Assembly: GCF_029960645.1 (NCBI RefSeq) | Contig: NZ_JASBQY010000002.1 | Location: 258,161-322,160, forward strand | Length of the DNA stretch: 64,000 bases | Direction: 5' to 3' | Source: Arthrobacter sp. AL12 | Lineage (GTDB): Bacteria; Actinomycetota; Actinomycetes; Actinomycetales; Micrococcaceae | Part shown: piece after piece, positions 30,615 through 39,482 of the stretch | Position numbering within the stretch: the stretch's first letter is position 1 | Layout: the number at the start of each line of letters is the position of its first letter | Translations under genes and position numbers: made by a program | Notes under the pieces: generated by a model | The model's database searches: none | The model's input: the letters and a program-made list of their open reading frames with translations, nothing else | What the model was told of the DNA's origin: nothing

Positions 30615-32268
30615 TGCCCCCGCCTTCGTCGCCAAGACCAAGGGCGGCCGCATTACCAACTTCGTTGACGAGCGCGTCGGCGGGTCAGGGATGCTCCGCG
30701 AGTTCGGCCGCAAGGTCTTCCCGGACCACTGGTCCTTCATGTTCGGCGAGGTGGCGCTGTACTCCTTCGTCATTCTGCTGCTCTCGGGCACCTTCCTGAC
30801 GTTTTTCTTCGATCCCTCGATGGCGGAGACGCGTTACCAGGGCTCCTACATGCCGCTGAAGAACGTGGAAATGTCGGTGGCCTACAGCTCCTCACTGGAT
30901 ATCTCCTTCGATGTCCGCGGCGGTCTGTTCATGCGCCAGGTCCACCACTGGTCCGCGCTGCTGTTTGTCGCCTCGGTCTCCGTGCACATGCTCCGCGTCT
31001 TCTTCACCGGCGCGTTCCGCAAGCCCCGTGAAATGAACTGGGTGGTGGGCAGCGTGCTGCTCATCCTCTCGATGGCTGCCGGCTTCACCGGCTACTCCCT
31101 CCCCGATGATCTGCTCTCCGGCAACGGCCTGCGCATCATCGACGGCGTGATCAAGTCCATTCCGGTGATCGGAACGTACATCTCGTTCTTCCTCTTCGGC
31201 GGGGAATTCCCCGGCACGATGGTTATCGGCCGCCTGTACATGCTGCACATCCTCCTGGTTCCCGCGCTCATCCTCCTGATGATCGTGATGCACCTCTTTA
31301 TGGTGGTCGTGCACAAGCACACCCAGTACCCCGGCCCGGGACGCAACGACGGCAACGTCGTCGGTTACCCGCTTGGCCCGGTTTACGCGGCCAAGGCCGG
31401 CGGCTTCTTCTTCATCGTGTTCGGTGTCGTCGCCCTCATGGCAGGGTTCTTCACCATCAACCCGATCTGGAACTACGGCCCCTACGACCCCTCCCCGGTC
31501 TCCGCTGGTACCCAGCCTGACTGGTACATCGGGTTCGTGGACGGTGCACTCCGACTGATGCCGGGCACCATCGGTAACTGGAGCGTTGAACAGGTCTGGT
31601 TCGGCCAGGTCTTCAGCTTCAACGTCCTGGTCCCGGCCCTGGTGCCGGCGGGAATCCTGTTCACCGTGATGTTCATGTACCCGTGGATCGAACGGTGGAT
31701 CACCAAGGACGACCGCGAGCACCACGTCCTGGACCGTCCGCGCAACGCCCCGACGCGCACCGCCATCGGTATGGCCGGCTTCGTCTGGTACTGCGTCATG
31801 TGGGCAGCCGCCGGCTCGGACCTCATCGCCACGCATTTCCACGTGTCGCTGAACGATGTGACGTACTGGCTGCGGACCCTGTTCTTCATCGGCCCGATCA
31901 TCGCCTTCGTTGTCACGAAGCGCATTGCCCTGGCCCTGCAGCGCAAGGACCGGGAGATCGCCCTGCACGGCCGCGAAACCGGCCGTATCGTGCGCCTGCC
32001 CCACGGCGAGTTCATCGAGGTCCACGCCCCGCTGGACGAGTACAAGCGCTACAAGCTCGTCGGCTTCGAGTCGCCGTCTCCGCTTCCCGCGGAGCCGAAC
32101 GCCAACGGCGTCGTTGACAAGAAAGAGAAGCGCCGCGCGAAGCTGTCGCAGTGGTTCTTCGAGGACCGGGTTGCCCCGGCCACGCCTGCTGAGCTTGAGG
32201 CGGCCCATGGCCACGGCGCCCACGAGGCGATCGAGTCAGGCGAGACCCAGAAGACGCTCAGCCGCTAA
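30586..32268 (+). CDS. qcrB: Menaquinol-cytochrome c reductase cytochrome b subunit
   Basis: A 560-residue polytopic protein, the quinol-oxidising core of the bcc complex. The haem-ligating histidines sit in helices such as RQVHHWSALLFVASVSVHMLRVFF and LLMIVMHLFMVVVHKH. The Qo-site motif is PDWY in place of PEWY (TQPDWYIGF), the usual actinobacterial variant. A long C-terminal cytoplasmic extension (about 120 residues) is typical of the lineage. It overlaps qcrA. Start candidates are GTG 30583, ATG 30586 and ATG 30592; GGGA at 30577-30580 favours 30586. A strong terminator follows at 32287-32320. Confidence 0.95.
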   Translation: MSMSAVSTPNAPAFVAKTKGGRITNFVDERVGGSGMLREFGRKVFPDHWSFMFGEVALYSFVILLLSGTFLTFFFDPSMAETRYQGSYMPLKNVEMSVAYSSSLDISFDVRGGLFMRQVHHWSALLFVASVSVHMLRVFFTGAFRKPREMNWVVGSVLLILSMAAGFTGYSLPDDLLSGNGLRIIDGVIKSIPVIGTYISFFLFGGEFPGTMVIGRLYMLHILLVPALILLMIVMHLFMVVVHKHTQYPGPGRNDGNVVGYPLGPVYAAKAGGFFFIVFGVVALMAGFFTINPIWNYGPYDPSPVSAGTQPDWYIGFVDGALRLMPGTIGNWSVEQVWFGQVFSFNVLVPALVPAGILFTVMFMYPWIERWITKDDREHHVLDRPRNAPTRTAIGMAGFVWYCVMWAAAGSDLIATHFHVSLNDVTYWLRTLFFIGPIIAFVVTKRIALALQRKDREIALHGRETGRIVRLPHGEFIEVHAPLDEYKRYKLVGFESPSPLPAEPNANGVVDKKEKRRAKLSQWFFEDRVAPATPAELEAAHGHGAHEAIESGETQKTLSR

Positions 32269-32286
32269 ACAGCTGCAGTGAACACC

Positions 32287-32320
32287 AGAAAGGCCCGGTC
32301 CACCAGGACCGGGCCTTTCT
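32287..32320. terminator. Terminator of the qcr operon
   Basis: A perfect 15-bp stem (32287-32301 with 32306-32320; AGAAAGGCCCGGTCC and complement), 4-base loop, ending in TTTCT. It lies 18 bases after the qcrB stop, between convergent genes. Confidence 0.85.
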
Positions 32321-32352
32321 GCGTGTTCTGCGTGTTCCGCATATCCGGCAAA

Positions 32353-32415
32353 CAACGCGGGGTCAGTTGGCGACCATCCCGAAGGGTCCTATGGGCGCGA
32401 GGTGACCCCGTGTTG
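32353..32415. repeat. Intergenic palindromic repeat, copy 2
   Basis: Outer arms CAACGCGGGGTCA (32353-32365) and TGACCCCGTGTTG (32403-32415) pair over 13 bp with one G-T pair. The left arm is identical to copy 1 (6238-6250). The inner part differs from copy 1 but is also partly palindromic. It lies between the qcr terminator and the 3' end of the gntR gene. Confidence 0.75.
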
Positions 32416-32418
32416 CTG

Positions 32419-33210
32419 TCATGGGCGGTAGCCGGAGGCGTAATTGCGGGTCGGGCGGACGCCGGGACGCTGCAGCGGCACCCACAGCTTGTAGCGGTCG
32501 GCCCGGTAGTACGACACCGAGTAGTCCACCATGGCCCGGGCCACGAAGGCGTGGCGCTGGATTTTCAGCAGCGGCGAACCGACCTCGACGTTGAGCAGGC
32601 GGGCCGTGGAGGGCGAGGCGGCCGTGGCCTCGATCATGTCCTCGCCCCACTCCATCACCAGCCCGAAGCGTTCGCTCAGGACGTTGTAGAGCGAGGTGGG
32701 CGGTTCGCCGTCGAGCAGTCCCGGCACGCGGTGGGCCGGGATGAAGTTCTCGTCCACGCTCATGGGTTCGTTGTCTGCCAGCAGCAGGCGGCGGAACCGC
32801 ACCAGGGGGGTCCCCTCCTCGAGCTGGAGTTCCCGGGCCAGGAATGCACTGGCGCCGATCTGCTCGAAGCTGAGGACCTTGGCCGCCGGGACCATGCCGC
32901 GTCGCTGCATCTCCTCGCTGTACGAGGTCAGCTTGACCTGCAGATCCAGCTTCGGTTTCCGGACAAATGTGCCCAGGCCCACCACCCGCTCGATGACTTC
33001 CTCACCAACGAGGGCATCGATGGCTTGGCGCACCGTCATCCGGGCCAGGCCAAAGCGCCCGGCGAGGTCCCGCTCGGAGGGCAGCGCCGACCCGGGCGGG
33101 CAGGCGCTGACAATGTGGGACCTGAGGATTTCCCGCAACTGGACGTAGATGGGCGTACCGTTGTTCCGGTCGATCTCGCCGACCATGCGTGCCGCGTCAG
33201 AGGGCGCCAC
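32419..33210 (-). CDS. GntR-family transcriptional regulator, HutC subfamily
   Basis: The 263-residue regulator has a winged helix-turn-helix (about residues 18-85: PIYVQLREILRSHIV, PSERDLAGRFGLARMTVRQAIDALVGEEVIERVVGLGTFV) and a UTRA effector domain (about 95-250). HutC/DasR-type UTRA domains often sense amino-sugar phosphates or related metabolites. It is divergent from an HPr phosphocarrier gene, with a DasR-like palindrome GGTCTAGACC in the shared 168-base gap, so control of HPr and of itself is likely. The GTG start has GGAAGG upstream. The inducer is not known from sequence. Confidence 0.87.
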   Translation of the reverse strand: MAPSDAARMVGEIDRNNGTPIYVQLREILRSHIVSACPPGSALPSERDLAGRFGLARMTVRQAIDALVGEEVIERVVGLGTFVRKPKLDLQVKLTSYSEEMQRRGMVPAAKVLSFEQIGASAFLARELQLEEGTPLVRFRRLLLADNEPMSVDENFIPAHRVPGLLDGEPPTSLYNVLSERFGLVMEWGEDMIEATAASPSTARLLNVEVGSPLLKIQRHAFVARAMVDYSVSYYRADRYKLWVPLQRPGVRPTRNYASGYRP

Positions 33211-33263
33211 TGCGCAGCCTTCCGGAATGAGTCATACCTCAAGGTTAAACCACCCCCTGCGCA

Positions 33264-33273
33264 GGTCTAGACC
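33264..33273. promoter_or_regulatory. DasR-type (dre-like) operator between gntR and HPr
   Basis: The perfect palindrome GGTCTAGACC equals the core of the Streptomyces DasR site (consensus ACTGGTCTAGACCACT). It lies about 16 bases upstream of the HPr -35 region. A second weaker palindrome, GGTTAAACC, lies at 33243-33251 nearer gntR. Confidence 0.6.
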
Positions 33274-33288
33274 ACCGGGTAGTGCCGG

Positions 33289-33318
33289 TTCGCCCGGGAA
33301 CGCGGCCCCGGCTAGGCT
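33289..33318 (+). promoter_or_regulatory. Promoter of the HPr gene
   Basis: TTCGCC (33289-33294) and TAGGCT (33313-33318) are separated by 18 bases. The expected start near 33325 leaves a leader of about 54 bases with AAAAGGGAG before the TTG start. Confidence 0.45.
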
Positions 33319-33378
33319 TAAATGCACCGGTTCCCCGCCGGCACCACGATCGCCACTGTCTGAGAAAAGGGAGTCCCG

Positions 33379-33672
33379 TTGCTAGTACGGAGCGCAGTCG
33401 TTCAGGCGGACGTCGGACTGCATGCAAGGCCTGCGGCGCTTTTTGTCCGGGCTGTCCATGAAACCGGGCTGCCCGTCACCATCAGCAAGGACGGCCGGCA
33501 GGGTGTCGACGCCCGCTCCCTGCTCGAAGTCATGACCGAGGACTTCCACTGCGGCTGTGTGGTGGAGTTGGCTGTCAACCCCGACACTGTCCCGGAACGC
33601 TTCAGCCCTGTCGACGTCGATGCGGCCCTGGATGGCCTGCGTGCGCTGCTGGAGTCCGCCCGGCACGGATAG
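33379..33672 (+). CDS. HPr-family phosphocarrier protein
   Basis: A 97-residue HPr protein with the active-site His15 in VGLHARPAA, which accepts phosphate from enzyme I of the sugar phosphotransferase system and passes it to EIIA. Ser47 in DARSLLEVM occupies the region of the regulatory Ser46 of Firmicutes, but the sequence around it is not the usual kinase site, and HPr kinase is not expected in this lineage. It is unusual in having two nearby cysteines (HCGC, about 57-60). TTG start with AAAAGGGAG six bases upstream. The divergent GntR regulator and intervening operator suggest amino-sugar-responsive expression. Confidence 0.88.
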   Translation: MLVRSAVVQADVGLHARPAALFVRAVHETGLPVTISKDGRQGVDARSLLEVMTEDFHCGCVVELAVNPDTVPERFSPVDVDAALDGLRALLESARHG

Positions 33673-34110
33673 GCGCCGCAAGGGGCCTCCTGGGGCCCTG
33701 AGGCTCCCCCGGCGGCGTCCGCTCTGCCCCTGCGGCCAGTGGCCGGCCCCGGCTTCCCAACCGATAATTCCGCCGGTACGAGCTGAGGCCGACGAGCCGC
33801 GACGATTCCCGGTGACGCTAACAGGATCATGCGTCCCTTCCATGCCCACGCGAAGTAATGCCGCGAGGGCCTCCACGCCACCACGAGCAACACCATCAGC
33901 GCCGCCACAAGGGCGCTGAGCGCCACTGCGGGCATCGTCAGCGGGAGCGCACCGGCCCACCGGTCTCTCGTGCCTACGCCAGGGCAGGGCAAGGCAGGGG
34001 CCAGCGCGGCCGCCAGCCAACGCCAGTCAGGCTTTGACAACGCGGCGTCCGAGGGCGAGGCAGCACCGCGCGGGACCCGACGACGGCGGGACCCCAAACG
34101 ACGGAGGCCC
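33673..34110. other. Gap of about 440 bases between HPr and the ctaF terminator, no supported gene
   Basis: No frame in this stretch has a ribosome binding site plus recognisable protein. A minus-strand frame here contains a hydrophobic segment of about 20 residues, but it runs antisense through HPr and has no start signal. The last part (34075-34113) repeats the outer arm of the ctaF terminator: an ACGACGG-containing unit of 16-20 bases occurs twice in tandem before the true stem. Confidence 0.4.
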
Positions 34111-34113
34111 CAA

Positions 34114-34153
34114 ACGACGGCGGGCCCCGCCAAATGGTGGGGCCCGCCGTCGT
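34114..34153. terminator. Terminator of the ctaC-ctaD-ctaF operon
   Basis: An 18-bp stem (34114-34131 with 34136-34153), one G-T pair, AAAT loop, built around ACGACGGCGGGCCCC. It lies 25 bases after the ctaF stop on the minus strand. Confidence 0.85.
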
Positions 34154-34178
34154 TGATCAGTATGTGTCCTCGCGGACC

Positions 34179-34580
34179 TTAGTGTGCGTGGTCTCCGCGG
34201 CTGTATTCGTAGACCCAGCCGACCAGACCGACCAGTGCAAGTCCGGCCGCGATGTAGACGATCCAGAATCCCATCGCCAGGCCAAGGAATCCACCGGCGG
34301 AGGCCAGGCCAAGCACCAGCGGCCACCAGCTCCAGGGGCTGAAGTGACCCTGTTCACCGGCGCCCTCGTGAATCTCCGCATCGCTGCGGTCCTCGGGACG
34401 CATCCCGACGCGCTTGGCGGTGAAGGCCAGGTACGCGCCGACCATCAGCGAAAGTCCGCCGAGCAGGAGAACACCGAGGATGCCGACCCACTCTGTCCAT
34501 CCGGTCAGGAATCCGTAGACGATCGAGACCGGGACGAAGAAGAAGACTCCGAATCCGAAGAGTCTTGATTCGATTTTCAC
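34179..34580 (-). CDS. ctaF: Cytochrome c oxidase subunit IV (CtaF)
   Basis: This 133-residue protein with four membrane helices is the small actinobacterial oxidase subunit: [27 protein letters not shown], then [21 protein letters not shown], a conserved soluble linker ([27 protein letters not shown]) and two more helices. It stabilises the aa3 oxidase. Its GTG start overlaps the ctaD stop by four bases (GTGA), so translation is coupled. A strong terminator follows. Confidence 0.93.
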   Translation of the reverse strand: MKIESRLFGFGVFFFVPVSIVYGFLTGWTEWVGILGVLLLGGLSLMVGAYLAFTAKRVGMRPEDRSDAEIHEGAGEQGHFSPWSWWPLVLGLASAGGFLGLAMGFWIVYIAAGLALVGLVGWVYEYSRGDHAH

Positions 34581-36301
34581 TGGGCTTGATCCTTCTGGTC
34601 GGCGTTACCGAGCGCTGCTGCTGCCGGGGCAGGCGATTCGACGGTGTATGACTGGGAGAGCTCGGGGTGGTGAAGGTCCAGGGCGGGACGCTCCGAACGG
34701 ATCCGCGGCAGCGACGTGAAGTTGTGGCGCGGCGGCGGGCATGAGGTCGCCCACTCGAGCGAGGCGCCGAAGCCCCACGGGTCATCCACTTCGACCCGCT
34801 CGTTGCTGCGCCAGGTGATGTAGACGTTCCAGAAGAACGGGATCAGCGAGGCACCCAGCAGGAAGGAGGCGTAGGTGGAGAACTGGTTCATCCAGGTGAA
34901 GTTGTCCTGCGGCATGTAGTCCGCGTAGCGGCGGGGCATACCCTCGACGCCCAGCCAGTGCTGGATCAGGAAGGTGCCGTGGAAACCGAGGAACAGCATC
35001 CAGAAGTGGATCTTGCCAAGGCGCTCATTGAGCATCTTGCCGGTCCATTTCGGCCACCAGAAGTAGAAGCCGGCGAACATTGCGAAGACAACTGTACCGA
35101 AGACGACGTAGTGGAAGTGGGCCACCACGAAGTAGGAGTCGGAGACGTGGAAGTCAAGCGGCGGGGAGGCCAGAATGATGCCGGTCAGTCCGCCGAAGAG
35201 GAACGTCGCCAGGAAGCCGATGCTCCACAGCATGGGGGTTTCGAAGGTGATCGATCCCCGCCACATGGTGCCGATCCAGTTGAAGAACTTCACACCGGTT
35301 GGCACTGCGATCAGCATCGTCATGAAGGAGAAGAACGGCAGCAGGACCGAGCCGGTGACGTACATGTGGTGCGCCCACACGGTCACGGACAGCGCGGCGA
35401 TCGAGATGGTCGCGTAGACCAGGCCCTTGTAGCCGAAGATCGGTTTGCGGCTGAAGACCGGGAAGATCTCCGAGACAATGCCGAAGAACGGAAGGGCGAT
35501 GATGTAGACCTCCGGGTGTCCGAAGAACCAGAACAGGTGCTGCCAGAGCACCGCGCCGCCGTTCTCCGGGTCGAAGATATGGGCGCCGAAACGGCGGTCC
35601 GCGCCAAGGGCGAAGAGGGCTGCGGCCAGCGGCGGGAACGCCATCAGGACCAGGATCGACGTGACGAGGATGTTCCAGGTGAAGATCGGCATCCGCCACA
35701 TCGTCATGCCCGGGGCGCGCATGCAGATGATCGTGGTGATGAAGTTGACCGCGCCGAGGATGGTGCCGAAGCCGGTCAGTGCGAGGCCGAAGACCCACAG
35801 GTCACCGCCCACGCCCGGGCTGAACGTCGTGTTGGACAGCGGCGCGTACGCGAACCAGCCAAACGACGCCGCACCCTGCGGGGTGATGAAGCCGGACACG
35901 GCGATGGTGGAACCGAAGAGGAAGAACCAGAAGGCCAGGGCGTTCAGCCGCGGGAAGGCGACGTCGGGGGCGCCGATCTGCAGCGGCATCATGACGTTGG
36001 CGAAGCCGGCAAACAGCGGCGTCGCGAACATCAGGAGCATTACGGTGCCGTGCATGGTGAACAGCTGGTTGTACTGCTCTTTGGTCTGCAGGATCTGCAT
36101 GCCTGGCTCGAACAGTTCGGCGCGGATCAGCAGCGCCATGACTCCGCCGAAGCAGAAGAACACGAACGAGGCGATCAGGTACATGTACCCGATGGTCTTG
36201 TGGTCGGTCGTGGTGATCCAGTTGACGACGATGCGTCCCTTGGACTTCGGTACTACGGGAGCCTCAAGGATCCCGGTGGGCTGTGAATAGGTAGTTGCCA
36301 C
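34577..36301 (-). CDS. ctaD: Cytochrome c oxidase subunit I (aa3 type)
   Basis: The 574-residue catalytic subunit has twelve membrane helices and binds haem a, haem a3 and CuB. Typical landmarks are [16 protein letters not shown] at the start, [16 protein letters not shown] (haem a His), [19 protein letters not shown] (CuB His and cross-linked Tyr), [10 protein letters not shown] (CuB His pair) and [16 protein letters not shown] (haem a3 and haem a His). The GTG start has AAGGGGAG upstream. It lies ten bases after ctaC in the operon ctaC-ctaD-ctaF. Confidence 0.96.
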   Translation of the reverse strand: MATTYSQPTGILEAPVVPKSKGRIVVNWITTTDHKTIGYMYLIASFVFFCFGGVMALLIRAELFEPGMQILQTKEQYNQLFTMHGTVMLLMFATPLFAGFANVMMPLQIGAPDVAFPRLNALAFWFFLFGSTIAVSGFITPQGAASFGWFAYAPLSNTTFSPGVGGDLWVFGLALTGFGTILGAVNFITTIICMRAPGMTMWRMPIFTWNILVTSILVLMAFPPLAAALFALGADRRFGAHIFDPENGGAVLWQHLFWFFGHPEVYIIALPFFGIVSEIFPVFSRKPIFGYKGLVYATISIAALSVTVWAHHMYVTGSVLLPFFSFMTMLIAVPTGVKFFNWIGTMWRGSITFETPMLWSIGFLATFLFGGLTGIILASPPLDFHVSDSYFVVAHFHYVVFGTVVFAMFAGFYFWWPKWTGKMLNERLGKIHFWMLFLGFHGTFLIQHWLGVEGMPRRYADYMPQDNFTWMNQFSTYASFLLGASLIPFFWNVYITWRSNERVEVDDPWGFGASLEWATSCPPPRHNFTSLPRIRSERPALDLHHPELSQSYTVESPAPAAAALGNADQKDQAQ

Positions 36302-36311
36302 GTCGCTCCCC

Positions 36312-37184
36312 TTACTTGGTTTCGGTCGGGGCCGGGTTGCGGTCGTACTCTTCGCCGAGGAGGCCCGTGTTGCCGTCCTGGCGCAGCTTTTCCAGGTGCG
36401 CCTGGAACTCGGCGTCGGAAACGACCTTCACGCGGAACAACATTTCGGAGTGGTATTCGCCACAGAGTTCGGCGCACTTGCCGTCGTAGGTTCCCTCCTT
36501 GGTGGGGGTGAACCTGATGTAGTTGGTCTTTCCGGGGATCATGTCGCGCTTCTGCAGGAAGGCGGGGACCCAGAAGGAGTGGATGACGTCGCGGGCGTTC
36601 AGCTCGAGGTCAACCGATTTGTCGACCGGGAGGTACAGGGTGGGCAGCTTTTCCTTGTCCACATTCTCGCCGGTGAGGTGCGCCTGGACGCCGGCTTCGT
36701 GGACATCCTCGCGGACGACGTCGCCCTTTTTGTAGTTGAAGTCCCAGGCCCATTGCTTGCCGCGGACGTCGACGACGACGTCGGCCGGCTCGGCGCGGTT
36801 GTCGATCGCCTGCTGGTCGCGGTCGGTGAAGTAGAAGAACACCAGGACCATGAACAGCGGGATCGTGAGGTAGAAGACCTCCAGGGGCAGGTTGAAGCTG
36901 TTTTGCCGCGGGAACCCGACGGTGCCCTTGCGGCGCCGGTAGGCGACGATGCACCAGATCATCAGGCCCCAGGTGATGACGCCCACGATCAGGGCGGCAA
37001 TCCATGAGTTGACCCAGAGGTCCATGATGCGGTCAGTGTGGTTGGTGGTGCCACGTTCAGTGGGCAGCCACCCTTTCTGTACCTCTGGTGAACATCCAGT
37101 CAAAGCCAACGCGCCGGCGAGTGCCAAGCCAGTGATCGTAGTGATCTGTTTGCGTCGGCTGCCGGTTCGGTTCTGCGAACTCAC
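36312..37184 (-). CDS. ctaC: Cytochrome c oxidase subunit II (CuA subunit), lipoprotein
   Basis: A 290-residue exported subunit with a lipoprotein signal (LALTGCSP, Cys31), two membrane helices (about residues 58-80 and 100-122) and a C-terminal cupredoxin domain. The CuA ligands are visible in [12 protein letters not shown] (Cys237, Cys241, His245, Met248) together with an upstream His in [11 protein letters not shown]. It accepts electrons from the di-haem cytochrome QcrC. GTG start after AGGAAGGG. It is first in the minus-strand operon ctaC-ctaD-ctaF. Confidence 0.95.
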   Translation of the reverse strand: MSSQNRTGSRRKQITTITGLALAGALALTGCSPEVQKGWLPTERGTTNHTDRIMDLWVNSWIAALIVGVITWGLMIWCIVAYRRRKGTVGFPRQNSFNLPLEVFYLTIPLFMVLVFFYFTDRDQQAIDNRAEPADVVVDVRGKQWAWDFNYKKGDVVREDVHEAGVQAHLTGENVDKEKLPTLYLPVDKSVDLELNARDVIHSFWVPAFLQKRDMIPGKTNYIRFTPTKEGTYDGKCAELCGEYHSEMLFRVKVVSDAEFQAHLEKLRQDGNTGLLGEEYDRNPAPTETK

Positions 37185-37356
37185 AGACGGCCCTTCCTAC
37201 TTGTTGCTGTCGCCCGGGCCGCAAAATGGCGGTCAGGGCACACGAAAAGTTTTACTACTCGATGTAGAGCTTACCGCTCCCCGCGAGTTTTCGCCCACAT
37301 GTCCGCGCCGTGCGTCGGGACCTTTTTACCGGGTCCGCTCGTTGTGAATCCTGCGG

Positions 37357-37389
37357 CACTAGGGCCGGGCAGATTGCCCGGCCCTAGTG
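37357..37389. terminator. Terminator overlapping the end of the Fe-S carrier gene
   Basis: A perfect 15-bp stem (37357-37371 with 37375-37389; CACTAGGGCCGGGCA and complement) with a 3-base loop. Its right arm contains the stop codon of the minus-strand Fe-S carrier gene (37384-37386). Confidence 0.75.
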
Positions 37390-37773
37390 GAAGGAGTCAC
37401 CGCAGGCGCAGGAGCCGCCGGCGTTGGGATTGTCGATGGTGAAGCCCTGCTTGGAGATGGTGTCCTCGAAGTCGATGCTGGCACCACTGAGGTAAGGGAC
37501 GCTCATCTTGTCGACGACTACTTCGACGCCGTCATAGTCGCGCACGGCGTCCCCGTCGAGGAGCCGTTCGTCGAAGTAGAGCTGGTAAATCAGGCCAGAG
37601 CAACCGCCGGGCTGCACGGCCACGCGAAGGCGCAGATCGGTGCGGCCTTCCTGCTCAAGCAGGCTGCGGACCTTGCCGGCCGCGACGTCGGTCAGTTTGA
37701 CCTCGTGCGTTGCCAGTTCCCCGCCCGCCGTGGCGGTGGTGTCGGCGCTGTTTTCATTGGTTGTAGTGCTCAT
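37384..37773 (-). CDS. erpA: A-type iron-sulfur cluster carrier (HesB/IscA/ErpA)
   Basis: This 129-residue protein has the three cluster-binding cysteines of A-type carriers: Cys58 in VQPGGCSGLIY and Cys122 and Cys124 in CACGDSFH at the C-terminus. It delivers 4Fe-4S clusters to apo-enzymes. A disordered Thr/Ala-rich N-terminus of about 20 residues is typical of actinobacterial homologues. It precedes no suf or isc genes. Being next to the respiratory genes, it may serve the Rieske and other Fe-S proteins, which is inference. Confidence 0.9.
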   Translation of the reverse strand: MSTTTNENSADTTATAGGELATHEVKLTDVAAGKVRSLLEQEGRTDLRLRVAVQPGGCSGLIYQLYFDERLLDGDAVRDYDGVEVVVDKMSVPYLSGASIDFEDTISKQGFTIDNPNAGGSCACGDSFH

Positions 37774-37904
37774 GGCCTACCTTCTAACGACGGTGGTGGC
37801 GGCGCCGCTCCCGCGGCACCCGCCCCTACTTGAACGGTACGGGCTATAGCTACATGCTACGTCGATCAGCCCGGTAGCTCTAACTCCGGACGTAACCGTC
37901 CCAG

Positions 37905-37940
37905 CCGGCCGGATGTTCCCCGGGGAACACCGCCGGCCGG
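37905..37940. terminator. Terminator of the M20 peptidase gene
   Basis: Outer 8-bp arms CCGGCCGG (37905-37912 and 37933-37940) enclose GTTCCCC (37915-37921) and GGGGAAC (37922-37928), giving a long hairpin with a small asymmetry. It begins six bases after the minus-strand stop at 37946. Confidence 0.65.
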
Positions 37941-37945
37941 TCCGC

Positions 37946-39376
37946 TCAGGCCAGTCCTTCCTCATTCAGGCGGGCCAGCATCAGGGCTTCGGCCACGATG
38001 GCGTTCCGGAAGTCCGCGAGGTGGAGCGATTCGTTTGCGCTGTGCGCCCGGGAATCGGGATCCTCGACGCCGGTGACCAGGATCTGGACGTCCGGGTACA
38101 GCTCGGTGAGGTCGGCGATGAACGGAATCGAGCCGCCGATGCCGGTCTCCACGGCCGGGACGCCCCACGCCTCGCCGAGCGCCCACATCGCGACGCTGGC
38201 AGCCTTGGAGGAGGTGTCCGTGAGGAAGGCGTTGCCGCTCTCCCCCGGAGTGAAGACGATGTGCGCGCCGAACGGCGCGTTGGCTTCCACATGCCGGCGG
38301 ACGGCCTCCATCGCCTCGGCCGGATCCTGTCCGGGCGCGAGCCGCAGGCTGAACTTGGCGCGCGCACGGGGCAGGAGGGTGTTGGAGGCGACGTCCACGG
38401 CGGGAGCGTCGAAACCGATGATCGACAGTGCCGGTTTGGTCCACATCCTCGAGGCGATCGAACCGGTGCCGGCGAGCCGGACGCCGTCGAGCACCGAGGC
38501 ATCGGCGCGGTACTGCTCTTCGGAGAGGTCCACGGTGACGTCGTCCCGGCTGGCCAGCCCGGCAATCGCCACGTTGCCCGCATCGTCGTGCAGGGTGGCG
38601 ATCAGGCGGGAGAGCAGGGTCGGGGCGTCCAGCACGGGCCCGCCAAACATGCCGGAGTGGACGGCGTGGTCCAGGACCTTGACCTCGATGGTGCCGTCGA
38701 CCAGGCCGCGGAGGCTGGTTGTCAGCGCGGGGATGCCGACCTTCCAGTTGCTGGAGTCGGCCACGACGATCACATCGGCACGCAGCAGTTCCTGGTGGGT
38801 TTCGAGGAAGGCCCGGAAAGTCGGCGAGCCGGCTTCCTCCTCCCCCTCGAAAAAGAAGGTCACGCCGAGACCCAGGTCGTCGCCCAGCACACGGGTCACC
38901 GCCGAATAGGCCGCGATGTGCGCGAGGATCCCGGCCTTGTCGTCGGCCGCGCCGCGCCCGTACAGCCGCCCGTCGCGCTCGACGGCGGTGAACGGCTCCG
39001 TCTCCCACAGCGCCAGGTCACCGGTGGGCTGCACATCGTGGTGCGCGTACAGCAGGATCGTCGGCTTGCCCGCGGCGGCCGGACGGCGGGCGACGACGGC
39101 GGGGCCGCCCGGGGTCCCGTCTTCCTTGTCGCAGCGCAGGATCAGGACCTCGGCGAAGCCGCTGGCACGGACCAGTTCGGCGACGGCGTCGGCGCTGGCG
39201 TTGAGCGGGGCGGGGTCGAAGCTGGGCCAGGCGATGCCCGGGATGGCGACGAGCTCCGTCAGCTGGGCGATCGTGGTGTCGAACGATTCGGTAACGGCCT
39301 GGCGGAGGGCCTCGGTGTCGACGTTTCCGACCCGGGCAGTGGCGGTTTGCGGGTTCCCCGCGGGTAATGAAGTCAT
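37946..39376 (-). CDS. M20 family dipeptidase (metallopeptidase)
   Basis: The 476-residue product is a di-zinc M20 peptidase. Metal and catalytic motifs are present: YAHHDVQP (metal His and catalytic Asp), GRGAADDKAG (bridging Asp) and EGEEEAGSP (catalytic Glu and metal Glu), then a dimerisation domain and a final metal His region. Such enzymes cleave dipeptides or acylated amino acids in the cytoplasm. The ATG at 39376 is chosen because TAGTGT lies seven bases upstream (39384-39389) as a leaderless -10; longer starts lack support. A hairpin terminator follows directly. Confidence 0.9.
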   Translation of the reverse strand: MTSLPAGNPQTATARVGNVDTEALRQAVTESFDTTIAQLTELVAIPGIAWPSFDPAPLNASADAVAELVRASGFAEVLILRCDKEDGTPGGPAVVARRPAAAGKPTILLYAHHDVQPTGDLALWETEPFTAVERDGRLYGRGAADDKAGILAHIAAYSAVTRVLGDDLGLGVTFFFEGEEEAGSPTFRAFLETHQELLRADVIVVADSSNWKVGIPALTTSLRGLVDGTIEVKVLDHAVHSGMFGGPVLDAPTLLSRLIATLHDDAGNVAIAGLASRDDVTVDLSEEQYRADASVLDGVRLAGTGSIASRMWTKPALSIIGFDAPAVDVASNTLLPRARAKFSLRLAPGQDPAEAMEAVRRHVEANAPFGAHIVFTPGESGNAFLTDTSSKAASVAMWALGEAWGVPAVETGIGGSIPFIADLTELYPDVQILVTGVEDPDSRAHSANESLHLADFRNAIVAEALMLARLNEEGLA

Positions 39377-39383
39377 GGCCAGA

Positions 39384-39389
39384 ACACTA
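39384..39389 (-). promoter_or_regulatory. -10 hexamer of a probable leaderless M20 peptidase promoter
   Basis: TAGTGT on the minus strand ends seven bases before the ATG at 39376. Confidence 0.45.
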
Positions 39390-39470
39390 CCGGTGCCGCG
39401 GATCACTTCAAACAGAGCAGCAGCGCGTCACGTGCCGTGTGGGCCGGGTCTCGTGCGTGCCGCACCGGGG

Positions 39471-39476
39471 TATTCT
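39471..39476 (+). promoter_or_regulatory. -10 hexamer of a probable leaderless DUF3043 promoter
   Basis: TATTCT ends six bases before the GTG at 39483. Confidence 0.5.
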
Positions 39477-39482
39477 GTAGGG

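Noticed and set aside
33402..34133. Minus-strand frame with a hydrophobic stretch between HPr and ctaF
   Set aside because: Overlaps HPr in antisense, lacks a start signal, and its composition is that of translated GC-rich noise apart from one hydrophobic run.
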